From: Micromonospora polyrhachis
GTDB lineage: Bacteria; Actinomycetota; Actinomycetes; Mycobacteriales; Micromonosporaceae
NCBI RefSeq assembly: GCF_014203835.1
Contig: NZ_JACHJW010000001.1
Span: forward strand, 806,001 to 870,000
DNA length: 64,000 bases
Direction: 5' to 3'
Of the stretch, positions 54,779 to 63,033 are shown piece after piece (within the stretch, counting starts at the first letter, position 1; each line of letters starts with the position of its first letter). The translations under genes and the position numbers were made by a program. A model generated the notes under the pieces. That model did not search any database, was not told the DNA's origin, and saw nothing but the letters and a program-made list of their open reading frames with translations.

Positions 54779-55845
54779 GACTTCGGCGCCTGCGCAACTT
54801 CAGCGTCGAACCGCTTGTTCAGCGCCGACTTGGCCGTGCCGGCCGCGACGGCGTCGTACTGCACCATCGTCAGCTCGGAGAGCTTGACGACCTTGTCGGA
54901 CACCTTGGCGTTCGGGTTGGTCGGGAACTGGTACGACTTCACCGTGGGGCCGATCTCCTGCGCCTCGGTGGTGAGTGCCCAGTCGATGAACTTCTTGGCG
55001 CTGGTCGGGTTCTTGGCCCCCTTGACCAGGGCGACACCACCGGTCTCGTAGCCGGTGCCCTCGGACGGGAAGCTCACCTTCAGGTCGGGGAAGCCCTCCT
55101 CCATGGTGGCGACGCAGTCGTGGGAGAAGATGATGCCGACGGTCACCTCACCACGGGCGGTCATCTGCCCGGGTGCGGAACCCGACTTGGTGTACTGCAG
55201 CACGTTCGGGTGCAGCTTGCGCATGTACTCCAGCGCCTTGCCCTGGTCACCGCCGGCCAACTGCACCTGGGTCCAGAGCGCCGTGTACGCGGTACCCGAG
55301 GTGGACGGGTGGGCGATGCCGATCTCCCGGTTGAGCTTGGGGTTGAGCAGGTCCGCCCAGGACTTCGGGACCTCCAGCCCCTTCTCGGCCAGCAGCTTGC
55401 CGTTGCTACAGAAGCCGAGCGCCCCGACGTAGACGCCGGTCCAGGAACCGGCCGGGTCCTTGTACTTGTCCGGGATCACGGCCGCGTTCGGCGAGACGTA
55501 GGCGTCGAGCATGCCGTCCGTGTTCGCGGCGGCGTAGCCGTCGGCCGGGCCGCCGTACCAGACGTCGAACTCGGCGTTGCCCTTACCGGCCTTGATCCGG
55601 GCGAGCGCCTCACCGCTGGACAGCCGGACGAAGTCCGCCTTGACGCCGGTCGACTCGGTGAACTTCTTGGTGGTCGCGGCGCACCAGTCCTCGGTCGCGC
55701 CACACACCACGTGCACGATGCCGCTGTCCTTCGCGGGGTCTACCCCAGCGTTCTCACGGGCACACCCGGCGGCAGTCACGACGACAGCGGCGGCGAGCGC
55801 CATCGCGGCTGTCGCGCGTCGGCGCGACCGACCCTTCACCAACAC
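54775..55845 (-). CDS. ABC importer substrate-binding lipoprotein, ferric-iron/AfuA family
   Basis: This 356-residue protein starts at GTG (55843-55845) with GGAGGT 5 bases upstream. It has a lipoprotein signal with the lipobox VTAAGC (C28). The mature part has the periplasmic-binding fold of the iron/AfuA/2-aminoethylphosphonate group, with FDVWYGGPADGYAAAN and the C-terminal family motif YQFPTNPNA. Substrate (ferric iron, sugar phosphate or phosphonate) cannot be told from these motifs. It is the first gene of a three-gene importer operon. Confidence 0.93.
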   Translation of the reverse strand: MLVKGRSRRRATAAMALAAAVVVTAAGCARENAGVDPAKDSGIVHVVCGATEDWCAATTKKFTESTGVKADFVRLSSGEALARIKAGKGNAEFDVWYGGPADGYAAANTDGMLDAYVSPNAAVIPDKYKDPAGSWTGVYVGALGFCSNGKLLAEKGLEVPKSWADLLNPKLNREIGIAHPSTSGTAYTALWTQVQLAGGDQGKALEYMRKLHPNVLQYTKSGSAPGQMTARGEVTVGIIFSHDCVATMEEGFPDLKVSFPSEGTGYETGGVALVKGAKNPTSAKKFIDWALTTEAQEIGPTVKSYQFPTNPNAKVSDKVVKLSELTMVQYDAVAAGTAKSALNKRFDAEVAQAPKS

Positions 55846-56121
55846 GTCTACCTCCGAATATTTGATCTGATGCGACTGCTGAATGAGATTTCGGTCAGGT
55901 TAGAGGCGTGTGAACGATGGTTCGGTAACGGTGACGTGAGTCCCGGTGACACCGCCGTCACCTACGATCGGACGACGGCGGCACCGGTCCCCGGGTGGGT
56001 GCGCCCGGTCGGCGGGTGCCGTGGATCGGCCGGTGGCAGGGTGCACCCGGTCGGCAGGGGCGTGCGGGCCGCTCGGGCCGGCAGCCCGGAAGAATCTGCC
56101 GGTGGCTGGGCATTCGGGCCG
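55846..56121. promoter_or_regulatory. Upstream region of the importer operon with a GGTGAC palindrome
   Basis: This 276-base gap separates the importer from the response-regulator gene. GGTGAC (55945-55950) and GTCACC (55957-55962) are inverted around 6 bases, and GGTGACG at 55930-55936 can pair with the same right arm. A GC-rich direct repeat (about 23 bases, one mismatch region) lies near 56069 and again near 56116, where it covers the end of the response-regulator gene. No clear promoter boxes were found. Confidence 0.4.
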
Positions 56122-56844
56122 CTAGGCCGGCAGCCCGGGGGCCACGTCGGGCATCAGGTAGCCCACACCGCGCAGGGTCCGAATGTATGCGGTCCCCCCG
56201 GGCACGGCGGCGAGCCGGGAACGCAGTCGGTAGACGGTGGACTTCACCACGTCCCGGCCGCCGATCAGGTCGGTGGTGCCCCACACCTCGCGCAGCAGAT
56301 CCTGCCAGGACTGCGGTATGCCGCGCCGGGTCGCGAGGTGGGTCAGCAGCTTGAACTCGGTGAACGGCAGGTCGAGCCGATGCTGGGCCAGGGTGGCGGT
56401 CTGCGCCGCCGGGTCGATGACCAGTTGGCCCACCCGGAGGGCGGTGCTGCTGTCCCGCCGACGGCGGACCAGCGCCTGTGCCCGCAGCGCCACCTCGCGC
56501 GGGTGGAACGGTTTGGTGACGTAGTCGTCGGCGCCGTGCTCCAGGCCGGTGATCACGTCGTCGTGTTGCGCCAACGCGGTGAGCAGCATGATCGGCACCT
56601 CGGACCGGGCTCGGATCCGTTGGCACAGGGTCAGACCATCCATCGTCGGCATCATCACGTCCAGTACGACCAGGTCTACGGCGTGCGACCGGAGCAGGTG
56701 CAGCGCGGTGGCACCGTCGTGCGCGGTCAGCACCGTGAAGCCCTGGGTCTGTAGGGCGAACTCGACGATGATCGTCATCTGCGGCTCGTCATCGACCACC
56801 AGGGCGGTCGGACCACCCGTCCTCGCCTCGACCGGCCCGGTCAT
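56122..56844 (-). CDS. OmpR-family response regulator
   Basis: This 240-residue protein has a receiver domain with phospho-acceptor D62 (DLVVLDVMMPTMDG), acidic pair D18/D19 and K111 (YVTKPF). A winged-helix domain (about 135-232) follows, with DVVKSTVYRLRSRL and IRTLRGVGYLM. It is encoded after its kinase with a 4-base overlap. Targets are not evident; the divergent P450 gene or the downstream importer operon are candidates. Confidence 0.95.
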   Translation of the reverse strand: MTGPVEARTGGPTALVVDDEPQMTIIVEFALQTQGFTVLTAHDGATALHLLRSHAVDLVVLDVMMPTMDGLTLCQRIRARSEVPIMLLTALAQHDDVITGLEHGADDYVTKPFHPREVALRAQALVRRRRDSSTALRVGQLVIDPAAQTATLAQHRLDLPFTEFKLLTHLATRRGIPQSWQDLLREVWGTTDLIGGRDVVKSTVYRLRSRLAAVPGGTAYIRTLRGVGYLMPDVAPGLPA

Positions 56845-57647
56845 GTGCCACTCGGCAGGGTAAGGAGGAACGTGGTCCCCCGGGCGGACGCGGTGTGCAC
56901 CATGATCTCACCTCCGTGCAGCTCGATGATGGTCTTCGTGATGACAAGCCCCAGGCCGGTACCGTCCGCCAGCGGCCGACCGGTCGCGAACCGGTGGAAC
57001 AGCCGGTACCGCTCGGCGCGGGTCATCCCGGCGCCGTCGTCGGTGACGTAGATGGCGACACCGGTGTCGATCAGCATGACCCTGATGTCGATGTTGCCGC
57101 CCGTGGTGGTGAACCGGCTCGCGTTCGACAGCAGGTTTGTCATCGCCTGGGTCAGCAGCATCGGATCGGCGGCGATACGCGGCATCACCTGCGGCATGTC
57201 GAGGCTGATCCGCTGGTGCCGTTGGCCGGCCAACGGCCGCATGGCGGTGACCACGTCGCGTACCACCACCGACACGTCCACCTTCTCCAACTGCGGAGTG
57301 AACAACCCGGCCTCGATCTTCGCCTGGATCAGCAGGCTTTCACACAATCCGATGACCTGTGTGGACTGGTGGTCGACGACCTGCAGGAATCGTTTCTGGG
57401 CCGAGGTGAGGGGGCCGGGGGTCCCCTCCCGGAGCAGATCGACCGCACCCTTGATCATGCTCAGTGGGGTACGCAGTTCGTGGCTGAGGGCGTTCACCTG
57501 GTCCGCCCGCCGCTGCACCGACTGCTCCAGTTGGGCCAGCTCGGCTATCCGGGCGGCAGCCGCCCGGCGCATCCGCCAGGCCACCAGCGCGGCCCCGACG
57601 AGTCCGCCGCCGAACGCCGCCACCAGCAACCACCAGGCGGCCCCCAT
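56841..57647 (-). CDS. Sensor histidine kinase without a visible sensor domain
   Basis: This 268-residue protein starts at ATG with GAGGAGG 8 bases upstream. It has one membrane segment (about 4-25), a short coiled linker, and a HisKA dimerisation helix with H56 (VNALSHELRTPLSMIKG). The HATPase_c domain carries N-box LLSNASRF, G1 DDGAGM and G2 GTGLGL. There is no extracytoplasmic loop and no PAS or HAMP domain, so it may sense through its membrane helix or a partner. Confidence 0.94.
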   Translation of the reverse strand: MGAAWWLLVAAFGGGLVGAALVAWRMRRAAAARIAELAQLEQSVQRRADQVNALSHELRTPLSMIKGAVDLLREGTPGPLTSAQKRFLQVVDHQSTQVIGLCESLLIQAKIEAGLFTPQLEKVDVSVVVRDVVTAMRPLAGQRHQRISLDMPQVMPRIAADPMLLTQAMTNLLSNASRFTTTGGNIDIRVMLIDTGVAIYVTDDGAGMTRAERYRLFHRFATGRPLADGTGLGLVITKTIIELHGGEIMVHTASARGTTFLLTLPSGT

Positions 57648-57969
57648 TGCCCGTCCTCCTCAGACGCTGCCGCCCACCGGCGGACCGACGCTGGCTGCCG
57701 CTGTTGTCGCACCTCATCGCCAATGTCGCGGCTTCGGCGAGGTGATGGTCTGCATTGTGCCGGTCGGAGGGCCGGGGCCACAACGGTCGAACGGCCCCTG
57801 ATGATCTTTCGTGACCGTCCCGCACCCAGCTGGTGACCGGGCGAACTCTCGTCCTCAACGGTTCCGTCGCTCGGAACGAATTTATAGGATGCGATCTCTC
57901 CGGCAAGACCTGAGACCTCTCCTCGGGCGGGGCGGACCCGCTCGTCACGCCACCGGAAGCAGGCACCCG
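57648..57969. promoter_or_regulatory. Divergent intergenic region between kinase and P450, with operator-like inverted repeat
   Basis: This 322-base gap holds the promoters of both directions. GTTCCG (57861-57866) and CGGAAC (57872-57877) are inverted around 5 bases. They stand just before an AT-rich ATTTATAGGAT stretch (57880-57890) that looks like a -10 region for the P450 gene, so a bound protein would cover the -35 position. About 80 bases of leader would follow. Nothing else was recognised. Confidence 0.45.
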
Positions 57970-59241
57970 ATGACAGTCGAGAAGCAGCTGCGGGACTATC
58001 CGTTCGAGGAATTCCGGGGCGACCTCCCGGCTGAGCTGCTGAAGATGGTCCGCGACGAGCCGATCAGCCGGGTCCGGCTGCCCGACGGCCGACCGGTGTG
58101 GCTGGTGGTGGGCTACGAAGAGGTGTGTGCCGCGCTCGCCGCGCCGGGCCTGACCCGCCACCCCGGGATGGAGCCGACCGAGGCAGTGCTGCCGACCGAG
58201 ACAGTGGAGCCGACCGACGGACCGGAACCGGCCGGCACAGCGGGACCGGCCGGCACAGCGGGACCGGCCGAGGGTCGGTGTCCCGTCGCACCCCTGGTCC
58301 GGGAACTGGGCATGAACGGTGCGGCGCACGCCTCCCTACGCCGCCTCGCGGCCCGCGCGTTCACCGCCCGGCGGATCGAGGCGTACCGGCCCCGGGTACA
58401 GCAGATCACCGACGAGCTGGTCGACGCCATGGAGGCCGGCGGTAAGCCAGCCGACCTGATCAGCGGTCTGGTGGCCCCCCTGCCCGCCCTGGTGGTCTGC
58501 GAGGTGCTCGGGGTGCCGGCCACCGACCGGGACCGGTTCAACGCCTGGGTCGCGGACATCAACTCGCTGACCGCGTACGGCTCACCGGAGGCCGCCCGCT
58601 CCTCGGCGGAGTTGCGGGCCTACCTGTTCGCCCAGTTGACGGTCAAACGAGCCACCCCCGGCGACGACCTGCTCTCCGCCTGGCTGGCTGCCCAGGCCGA
58701 CGACGAACTCAGCGACGAGGAGATCGTGGGGCTGGCGGTCGGCGTACTGATCGGCGGACGGGAGATCAACTCGACCAGCGCGGGAATCCGCGCCCTGTTC
58801 CTGCATCCCGAGCAGTTGGCCCGACTGCGCGACGATCCCGCTCTGTTGCCCCGTGCGGTCGACGAGATCCTGCGGTACACCTCGGTCAGTCCCATGTTCC
58901 TGGTGCAGACCGCCACCCGGGACGTGTCGCTGCGCGGCACGCTGATCCGGGCGGGCGAGGCGGTGATGGCCGTACCCTGGGCCGCCAACCGCCATCCCGA
59001 CTTCTTCCCCGAACCGGACGTCTTCGACGTCGGGCGGACCCCGAACCCGCACCTGACCTTCGGGTACGGACCGCACTTCTGCCTCGGGGCCGCCCTGGGC
59101 CGGTTGCAGATCGAGGTCGCGATCGGCACCCTGCTGCGCCGGCTACCGGCCCTGGCCCCGGCGGTCCCGATCGACGAGTTGCCCTGGCGACATGACCGGA
59201 TCAACTGCGGCATCGCCGAGTTCCCCATCACCTGGAGGTGA
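57970..59241 (+). CDS. Cytochrome P450, tailoring enzyme
   Basis: This 423-residue protein starts MTVEKQLRDYPFEEF. I chose ATG 57970-57972 because family proteins begin here and the preceding in-frame stretch is not conserved-looking. It has the C-helix HxxxR (HASLR), ExxR (E299, R302 in EILRYT) and the haem loop FGYGPHFCLG with C371. Two features are odd. The I-helix reads IGGREINSTS, so the usual AGxET Thr is Ile. A Pro/Thr/Ala-rich insert with short repeats (about residues 67-104, GTAGPAGTAG) stands before the C-helix. It probably oxidises a secondary metabolite. It is encoded convergently with the next glycosyltransferase. Confidence 0.94.
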   Translation: MTVEKQLRDYPFEEFRGDLPAELLKMVRDEPISRVRLPDGRPVWLVVGYEEVCAALAAPGLTRHPGMEPTEAVLPTETVEPTDGPEPAGTAGPAGTAGPAEGRCPVAPLVRELGMNGAAHASLRRLAARAFTARRIEAYRPRVQQITDELVDAMEAGGKPADLISGLVAPLPALVVCEVLGVPATDRDRFNAWVADINSLTAYGSPEAARSSAELRAYLFAQLTVKRATPGDDLLSAWLAAQADDELSDEEIVGLAVGVLIGGREINSTSAGIRALFLHPEQLARLRDDPALLPRAVDEILRYTSVSPMFLVQTATRDVSLRGTLIRAGEAVMAVPWAANRHPDFFPEPDVFDVGRTPNPHLTFGYGPHFCLGAALGRLQIEVAIGTLLRRLPALAPAVPIDELPWRHDRINCGIAEFPITWR

Positions 59242-60519
59242 GGAAGGGCTCCTTCTTGTCGCGTTCTGCCGTGGAAGGGGCCCTTCCGCACGCCACAGCG
59301 CCGATTCGACGACATCGGCCACGCGCTCGACCCCGCCCGGGGACGGCCGGGCGGATGGCGCTGTGGATGCGCGGGCGGCGAGCACAGTTCGGATCATCCT
59401 GGCGACCTCGTCCGGCGTCCAGCGCTCCTCGGGAAGCCACCCGGTCGCTGGGCACCGGGCCGCCCGCTGGGCGTTGTCCGGCCGGTCCAGTCCACTGGCG
59501 AGGATCACCTGCGGAACGCCACTGACCAGGGCCCGTCCCAGCGTTCCGATACCGCCGTGGTGCACCATCGCCGCGACCCGGGGGGCCACCGTACGAAAGG
59601 GCAGCCGGGGGAACCAGCACACGCCCGAAGGTAGCGGCTCGGGCACCAGGTCCCGATGGCGTACGACGAGCAGCCCCGGCCGGTCCACGATCCGGATCGC
59701 CTCGACCGCCACCCGGTAGAAGTCCCGGTGCAGCAGCCGTCCCGTCCCGCCGGTGACCAGCAGTGGGGCCACCGGCCCGGCGAGCAGTTCGGCGATGTCC
59801 GGTGGTAGCACGTCGGGCCGCCCGGAGTAGGACCCGGTATCAGCGCCGGTATCGGCGTCGGCGTCGGCGAGCACGAACCCGGTCAGTTCGGTGCCGGCCG
59901 GGGCGGACGGTCCAGCCTGGTCGAACCAGGGCGGCCACAGACCGACGTACCGGTCGGCGGAGCGCATCCAGGCCGACCAGTCGGTCACCGGCCCCAGCCC
60001 CACCTCGGCCCGCGCGTCGTCGATCCGGTCGGCCAGCACCTCGCCGTACAGCCAGGCAACCCGGGGCAGGGCGGCAAGTTGGAACGGAGTCTGGGCCAGG
60101 CAGACCAGCGGTGCGCCGGTCGCCTCGGCGGCGATGAGCGCCGAGTGCGCCGACAGCGGCGCACCGACCAGCACGGTACGCCCCGGACGGTGTCGGCGCA
60201 GCAGCTCCTGACACTCGAACCGGAGCTGGGTGAGGAGCCCGGTGCGGTGGTAGTGCTCGCGGAACGCCCCGATCTCGGTGGCGTCGGCCTGGTCGGCGGC
60301 GTCGGCGAGGTGGTACTCGTACTCGCTGATGGTGTCGATCGGCACGAACCCGATTCCGGCGGCGGCAACCACGGAACGGTAGTACTCGTGGCTGAGCAGG
60401 GTCACGTCGTGTCCTCGGGCCCGCAACGCCCGGCCGATCCGGACGAACGGCAGGACATCGCCGTCCGTACCGTGGATCACCATCAGGACGAGCGCGGCGG
60501 AGGAGTCAGTACGGTTCAA
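59143..60519 (-). CDS. Family-1-type glycosyltransferase
   Basis: This GT-B enzyme opens with [17 protein letters not shown], the nucleotide-sugar enzyme N-terminal strand and loop, and has the acceptor-side helix. The C-terminal motif [18 protein letters not shown] marks the donor-sugar site. I placed the start at TTG 60517-60519 because the first beta strand needs the residues before ATG 60483, which would otherwise be the start. The reading frame continues past the usual family end for about 30 residues and overlaps the convergent P450 gene by 99 bases. It probably glycosylates the cluster product. Confidence 0.88.
   Translation of the reverse strand: MNRTDSSAALVLMVIHGTDGDVLPFVRIGRALRARGHDVTLLSHEYYRSVVAAAGIGFVPIDTISEYEYHLADAADQADATEIGAFREHYHRTGLLTQLRFECQELLRRHRPGRTVLVGAPLSAHSALIAAEATGAPLVCLAQTPFQLAALPRVAWLYGEVLADRIDDARAEVGLGPVTDWSAWMRSADRYVGLWPPWFDQAGPSAPAGTELTGFVLADADADTGADTGSYSGRPDVLPPDIAELLAGPVAPLLVTGGTGRLLHRDFYRVAVEAIRIVDRPGLLVVRHRDLVPEPLPSGVCWFPRLPFRTVAPRVAAMVHHGGIGTLGRALVSGVPQVILASGLDRPDNAQRAARCPATGWLPEERWTPDEVARMIRTVLAARASTAPSARPSPGGVERVADVVESALWRAEGPLPRQNATRRSPSSPPGDGELGDAAVDPVMSPGQLVDRDRRGQGR
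59241..59287. terminator. Paired palindromes between convergent P450 and glycosyltransferase genes
   Basis: The stem arms at 59241-59247 and 59251-59257 (AGGAAGG and CCTTCTT, one wobble) are followed by the perfect palindrome GGAAGGGGCCCTTCC (59273-59287). The first GGAAGGG can also pair with the last CCCTTCC. The element begins directly at the P450 stop and lies inside the glycosyltransferase C-terminal frame. Similar GGAAGGG-type repeats are, to my recollection, frequent at gene ends in Micromonospora and Salinispora. Confidence 0.6.
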
Positions 60520-61375
60520 CGGCGTTGACCCGGCTCGGCCAGTACCGCTGACCCGGCGCGGCCTGGTAGTGCTCCCACCGGGGCGGGTCGCCGGTCGGCT
60601 GGTCCCCCAGGATGGTGACCCGCTGCCCCCGGCGGCGGCCGAGATAGTCGTTGACCGCGTAGTGCTGGGTGACCCGGTTGTCCCAGACCGCCACGTCACC
60701 GACCTGCCAGCGGTAGCGGCACATGAACTGGGGTTGCTCGGAGAAGTCGAACAGATGCTCCAGCAACGCGTCGCTCTCGTTGCGGCTCAACTGGGGGATG
60801 TGCGAGGTGAAGAGCCGGTTGACATAGAGCGAGCGACGGCCGGTCTCCGGATGCACCCGGACCACGGGATGCTCGGCGCGGCTGGTGAACTGGTCGCCGA
60901 TGCGGATCACGTGGATCGCGGTAAGCCCGTCGAGCAGGTACCGCAGCGGCGCGGAGAGCTGCTCGTAGACCTGGTATTGATTCGTCCACATGGTGTCACC
61001 GCCCACGCTCGGACACTCGACGATCTGCAGGATCGACGCCAGCGGTGGGCCGGTGTGGAACGTCATGTCGGTGTGCCACACGTCGACCTTGCCGCCCTCG
61101 GCCGAGTCGATGACGACGATCTCCGGGTGCCCGTCCAGCCGGGGCAGGTACGGATGCAACTCCACCTCGCCGAACCGCCGGCCGAACGCGACGTGTGCCT
61201 CGGGTGGCAGGCCCTGCTGCCCGACGATGAAGATGACCAGGTGTTCCAGGAGTAGCCGGTGCAGCTCCGCGAAGCCCTCGTCGGTCAGATGCGCCAGATT
61301 GACACCGTGGATCTCGGCACCGAGCGCCCCGGCCACCGGCTTGACGTCGTACAGGGTGCTGGCGGGTGCCGACAT
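60506..61375 (-). CDS. TauD/TfdA-type Fe(II)/2-oxoglutarate dioxygenase
   Basis: This 289-residue protein starts at ATG (61373-61375) with GGGGAG upstream. The iron facial triad is H101/D103 ([10 protein letters not shown]) and H238 ([10 protein letters not shown]). R252 (GQRVTILGD) is the likely 2-oxoglutarate anchor. The fold and length match TauD/TfdA. Within a glycosylated natural-product cluster it likely hydroxylates, desaturates or cyclises the product rather than degrading taurine. It overlaps the glycosyltransferase start by up to 14 bases. Confidence 0.93.
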   Translation of the reverse strand: MSAPASTLYDVKPVAGALGAEIHGVNLAHLTDEGFAELHRLLLEHLVIFIVGQQGLPPEAHVAFGRRFGEVELHPYLPRLDGHPEIVVIDSAEGGKVDVWHTDMTFHTGPPLASILQIVECPSVGGDTMWTNQYQVYEQLSAPLRYLLDGLTAIHVIRIGDQFTSRAEHPVVRVHPETGRRSLYVNRLFTSHIPQLSRNESDALLEHLFDFSEQPQFMCRYRWQVGDVAVWDNRVTQHYAVNDYLGRRRGQRVTILGDQPTGDPPRWEHYQAAPGQRYWPSRVNAVEPY

Positions 61376-61566
61376 CTTCTCTCCCCGGCCTCGTATTGAT
61401 CGGGAAGTATTCCAGAGGCGGCCGGCTCCGAACAGCGGCCGGAGCGAGGATTTTCGATGCACTCGGGCGTGTTGACGGGACTGGAAGCCACTGGCAACAT
61501 CGATCGCGCTCGGTCGCCTGCCAGACCAAGCACAGTAGAAACGCCTGGTCGACGAGCGGGGCTGCC
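61376..61566. promoter_or_regulatory. Divergent promoter region between dioxygenase and methyltransferase genes
   Basis: For the plus strand, TTGACG (61472-61477) stands 17 bases before CAACAT (61495-61500), a fair -35 and a weak -10. GCTCCG (61425-61430) and CGGAGC (61440-61445) form a 6-base inverted repeat that a regulator of both directions could use. Confidence 0.35.
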
Positions 61567-63033
61567 GTGATCACAGTCTTCCTCTACTACGACGATGTCC
61601 CGCGCGGGTTGGCGTGGTTGACACACACCCTCGGCGCTCGGGAACTCACCCGTCGAGCCACGTCCGGACTGATGACGTACGCCGAGGTGGAGCTGGCTGG
61701 CCTGCCGCTGGTCCTGACCGACCGGACCGATCCCGCCGCCGGCGGCACCCCGGCCCGCTTCCAGTTCACCCTCGACGGGGTGGAGCCGCTCTACCAGCGG
61801 GCGTTGGCCGCCGGTGCGCAGGTGGTGGCGACACTCGCCGTCGACCCGACGGGCCGGCCCGCCTTCACCGTCGCCGATCCGGGCGGATACCACTGGACCT
61901 TCGTCGGATCGGCCAGCACCGACGACGAGTCCAGCCCTGCCGCCGACGACGAGATCGGCTCACTCACCGCCGACGGGACCAGCCCGATCGACCGGCTCGG
62001 CCGGCTCACCGACCTGGCCACACCGTTCGCCGTACGGGTGCTGGCCACGCTCCGGGTGCCCGACCTGATCGAACAGGGCGTCACCGACCTGGTCGACCTC
62101 GCCACCGCCTGTGCGGCGAACCGGGACGCGCTCGGCCGACTGCTGCGCTACCTGGCTCACCGCGGGGTGCTGACCGAGGCCAACCCGGACGTGTTCGCCC
62201 TGACCGAGGTCGGCCGGCTGCTCTGCGAGCGGGGAGCGGCCGGGCAGCGGGGCTGGCTGGACCTCGACGGTCTGGGGGCCCGGATGGACCTGGCCTACCC
62301 GGGCCTGCTGCACTCGGTACGCACCGGCGAGCCGGCCTACGCGACGGTGCACGGGCGTACCTTCTGGGCCGAGCTGGACGCCCACCCGGGCCACCGGCGC
62401 TACTTCGACGAACTCATGATGAGCCAGCAGCACCTGACTGCCCCACAGGTGGCCGAGCTGTACGACTGGTGCGACGTCGCCCATGTGTACGACGTCGGCG
62501 GTGGAAGCGGTGCCCTGCTGACCCAGCTGCTGTCCAGTCACCCGCACCTGCGCGGCACCCTGGTCGACCGGCCGGGCGCGGCGCGGGCCGCCGGGGAGCG
62601 GATCGCCGCCAGCGGGCTGGCCGACCGGGCCGACACGGTCGCCGGGGACTTCTTCGGAGCCTTGCCCACGGGTGGGGACGTCTACGTGGTGTCCCGCGCG
62701 CTCACCGACTGGAACGACCGGGACGCGACCACGATCCTGCGGCGCTGCGCCGAGGCGGCCGGGGATCGGGGCCGGGTGCTGATCGTCGAGGTGCTGCCGA
62801 CCGAGCCCTTCATGCCGCACCTGTCCCCGTTCGACCTGCAGATGCTGGTCGTGGTAGGTGGGCGGGAGCGCGGGCTGACCGACTTCGAGTCGATCGCCGG
62901 CCGGGCCGGGCTCGCCGTCGCGCAGGTGCTGCGGGGTCGGGACGGCCTCACCCTCATCGAATGTGTCCGGGCCGACCGCTCACCCGTCGCGGTGGACGCG
63001 GCGGTGGAGGCCGACTCGTGCGTCTCCTCCTGA
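61567..63033 (+). CDS. VOC (glyoxalase-fold) domain fused to an O-methyltransferase-like enzyme
   Basis: This 488-residue protein starts at GTG 61567. Residues of about 1-118 form a VOC domain (start [17 protein letters not shown], end GYHWTFVGS). After an Asp/Ser linker, residues of about 135-480 match the Methyltransf_2 family: a winged-helix dimerisation part and a Rossmann domain with SAM motif [12 protein letters not shown] (from D309). The usual catalytic His of the LHDW motif is Thr380 here (SRALTDWND). Relatives that lost this residue do other chemistry, for example RdmB-type hydroxylation, so simple O-methylation should not be assumed. It overlaps the next gene by 16 bases. Confidence 0.92.
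   Translation: MITVFLYYDDVPRGLAWLTHTLGARELTRRATSGLMTYAEVELAGLPLVLTDRTDPAAGGTPARFQFTLDGVEPLYQRALAAGAQVVATLAVDPTGRPAFTVADPGGYHWTFVGSASTDDESSPAADDEIGSLTADGTSPIDRLGRLTDLATPFAVRVLATLRVPDLIEQGVTDLVDLATACAANRDALGRLLRYLAHRGVLTEANPDVFALTEVGRLLCERGAAGQRGWLDLDGLGARMDLAYPGLLHSVRTGEPAYATVHGRTFWAELDAHPGHRRYFDELMMSQQHLTAPQVAELYDWCDVAHVYDVGGGSGALLTQLLSSHPHLRGTLVDRPGAARAAGERIAASGLADRADTVAGDFFGALPTGGDVYVVSRALTDWNDRDATTILRRCAEAAGDRGRVLIVEVLPTEPFMPHLSPFDLQMLVVVGGRERGLTDFESIAGRAGLAVAQVLRGRDGLTLIECVRADRSPVAVDAAVEADSCVSS

Noticed and set aside
51843-55051. Plus-strand frames of over 400 and 600 codons opposite the ABC importer genes
   Set aside because: Low-complexity His/Asp/Gln/Arg-rich translations lie antisense to well-supported genes with motifs.
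57811-57969. Earlier ATG (57811) as the P450 start
   Set aside because: It would add 53 basic residues with no family likeness and would run through the likely promoter. ATG 57970 fits the family length.
61376-61462. Longer N-terminus for the TauD-type dioxygenase
   Set aside because: The ATG at 61375 has a good Shine-Dalgarno and the family start; the upstream residues are basic filler within the divergent promoter region.
61366-61566. Earlier ATG (61366) for the VOC/methyltransferase gene
   Set aside because: It would overlap the start of the divergent dioxygenase gene, and the VOC domain begins at GTG 61567.
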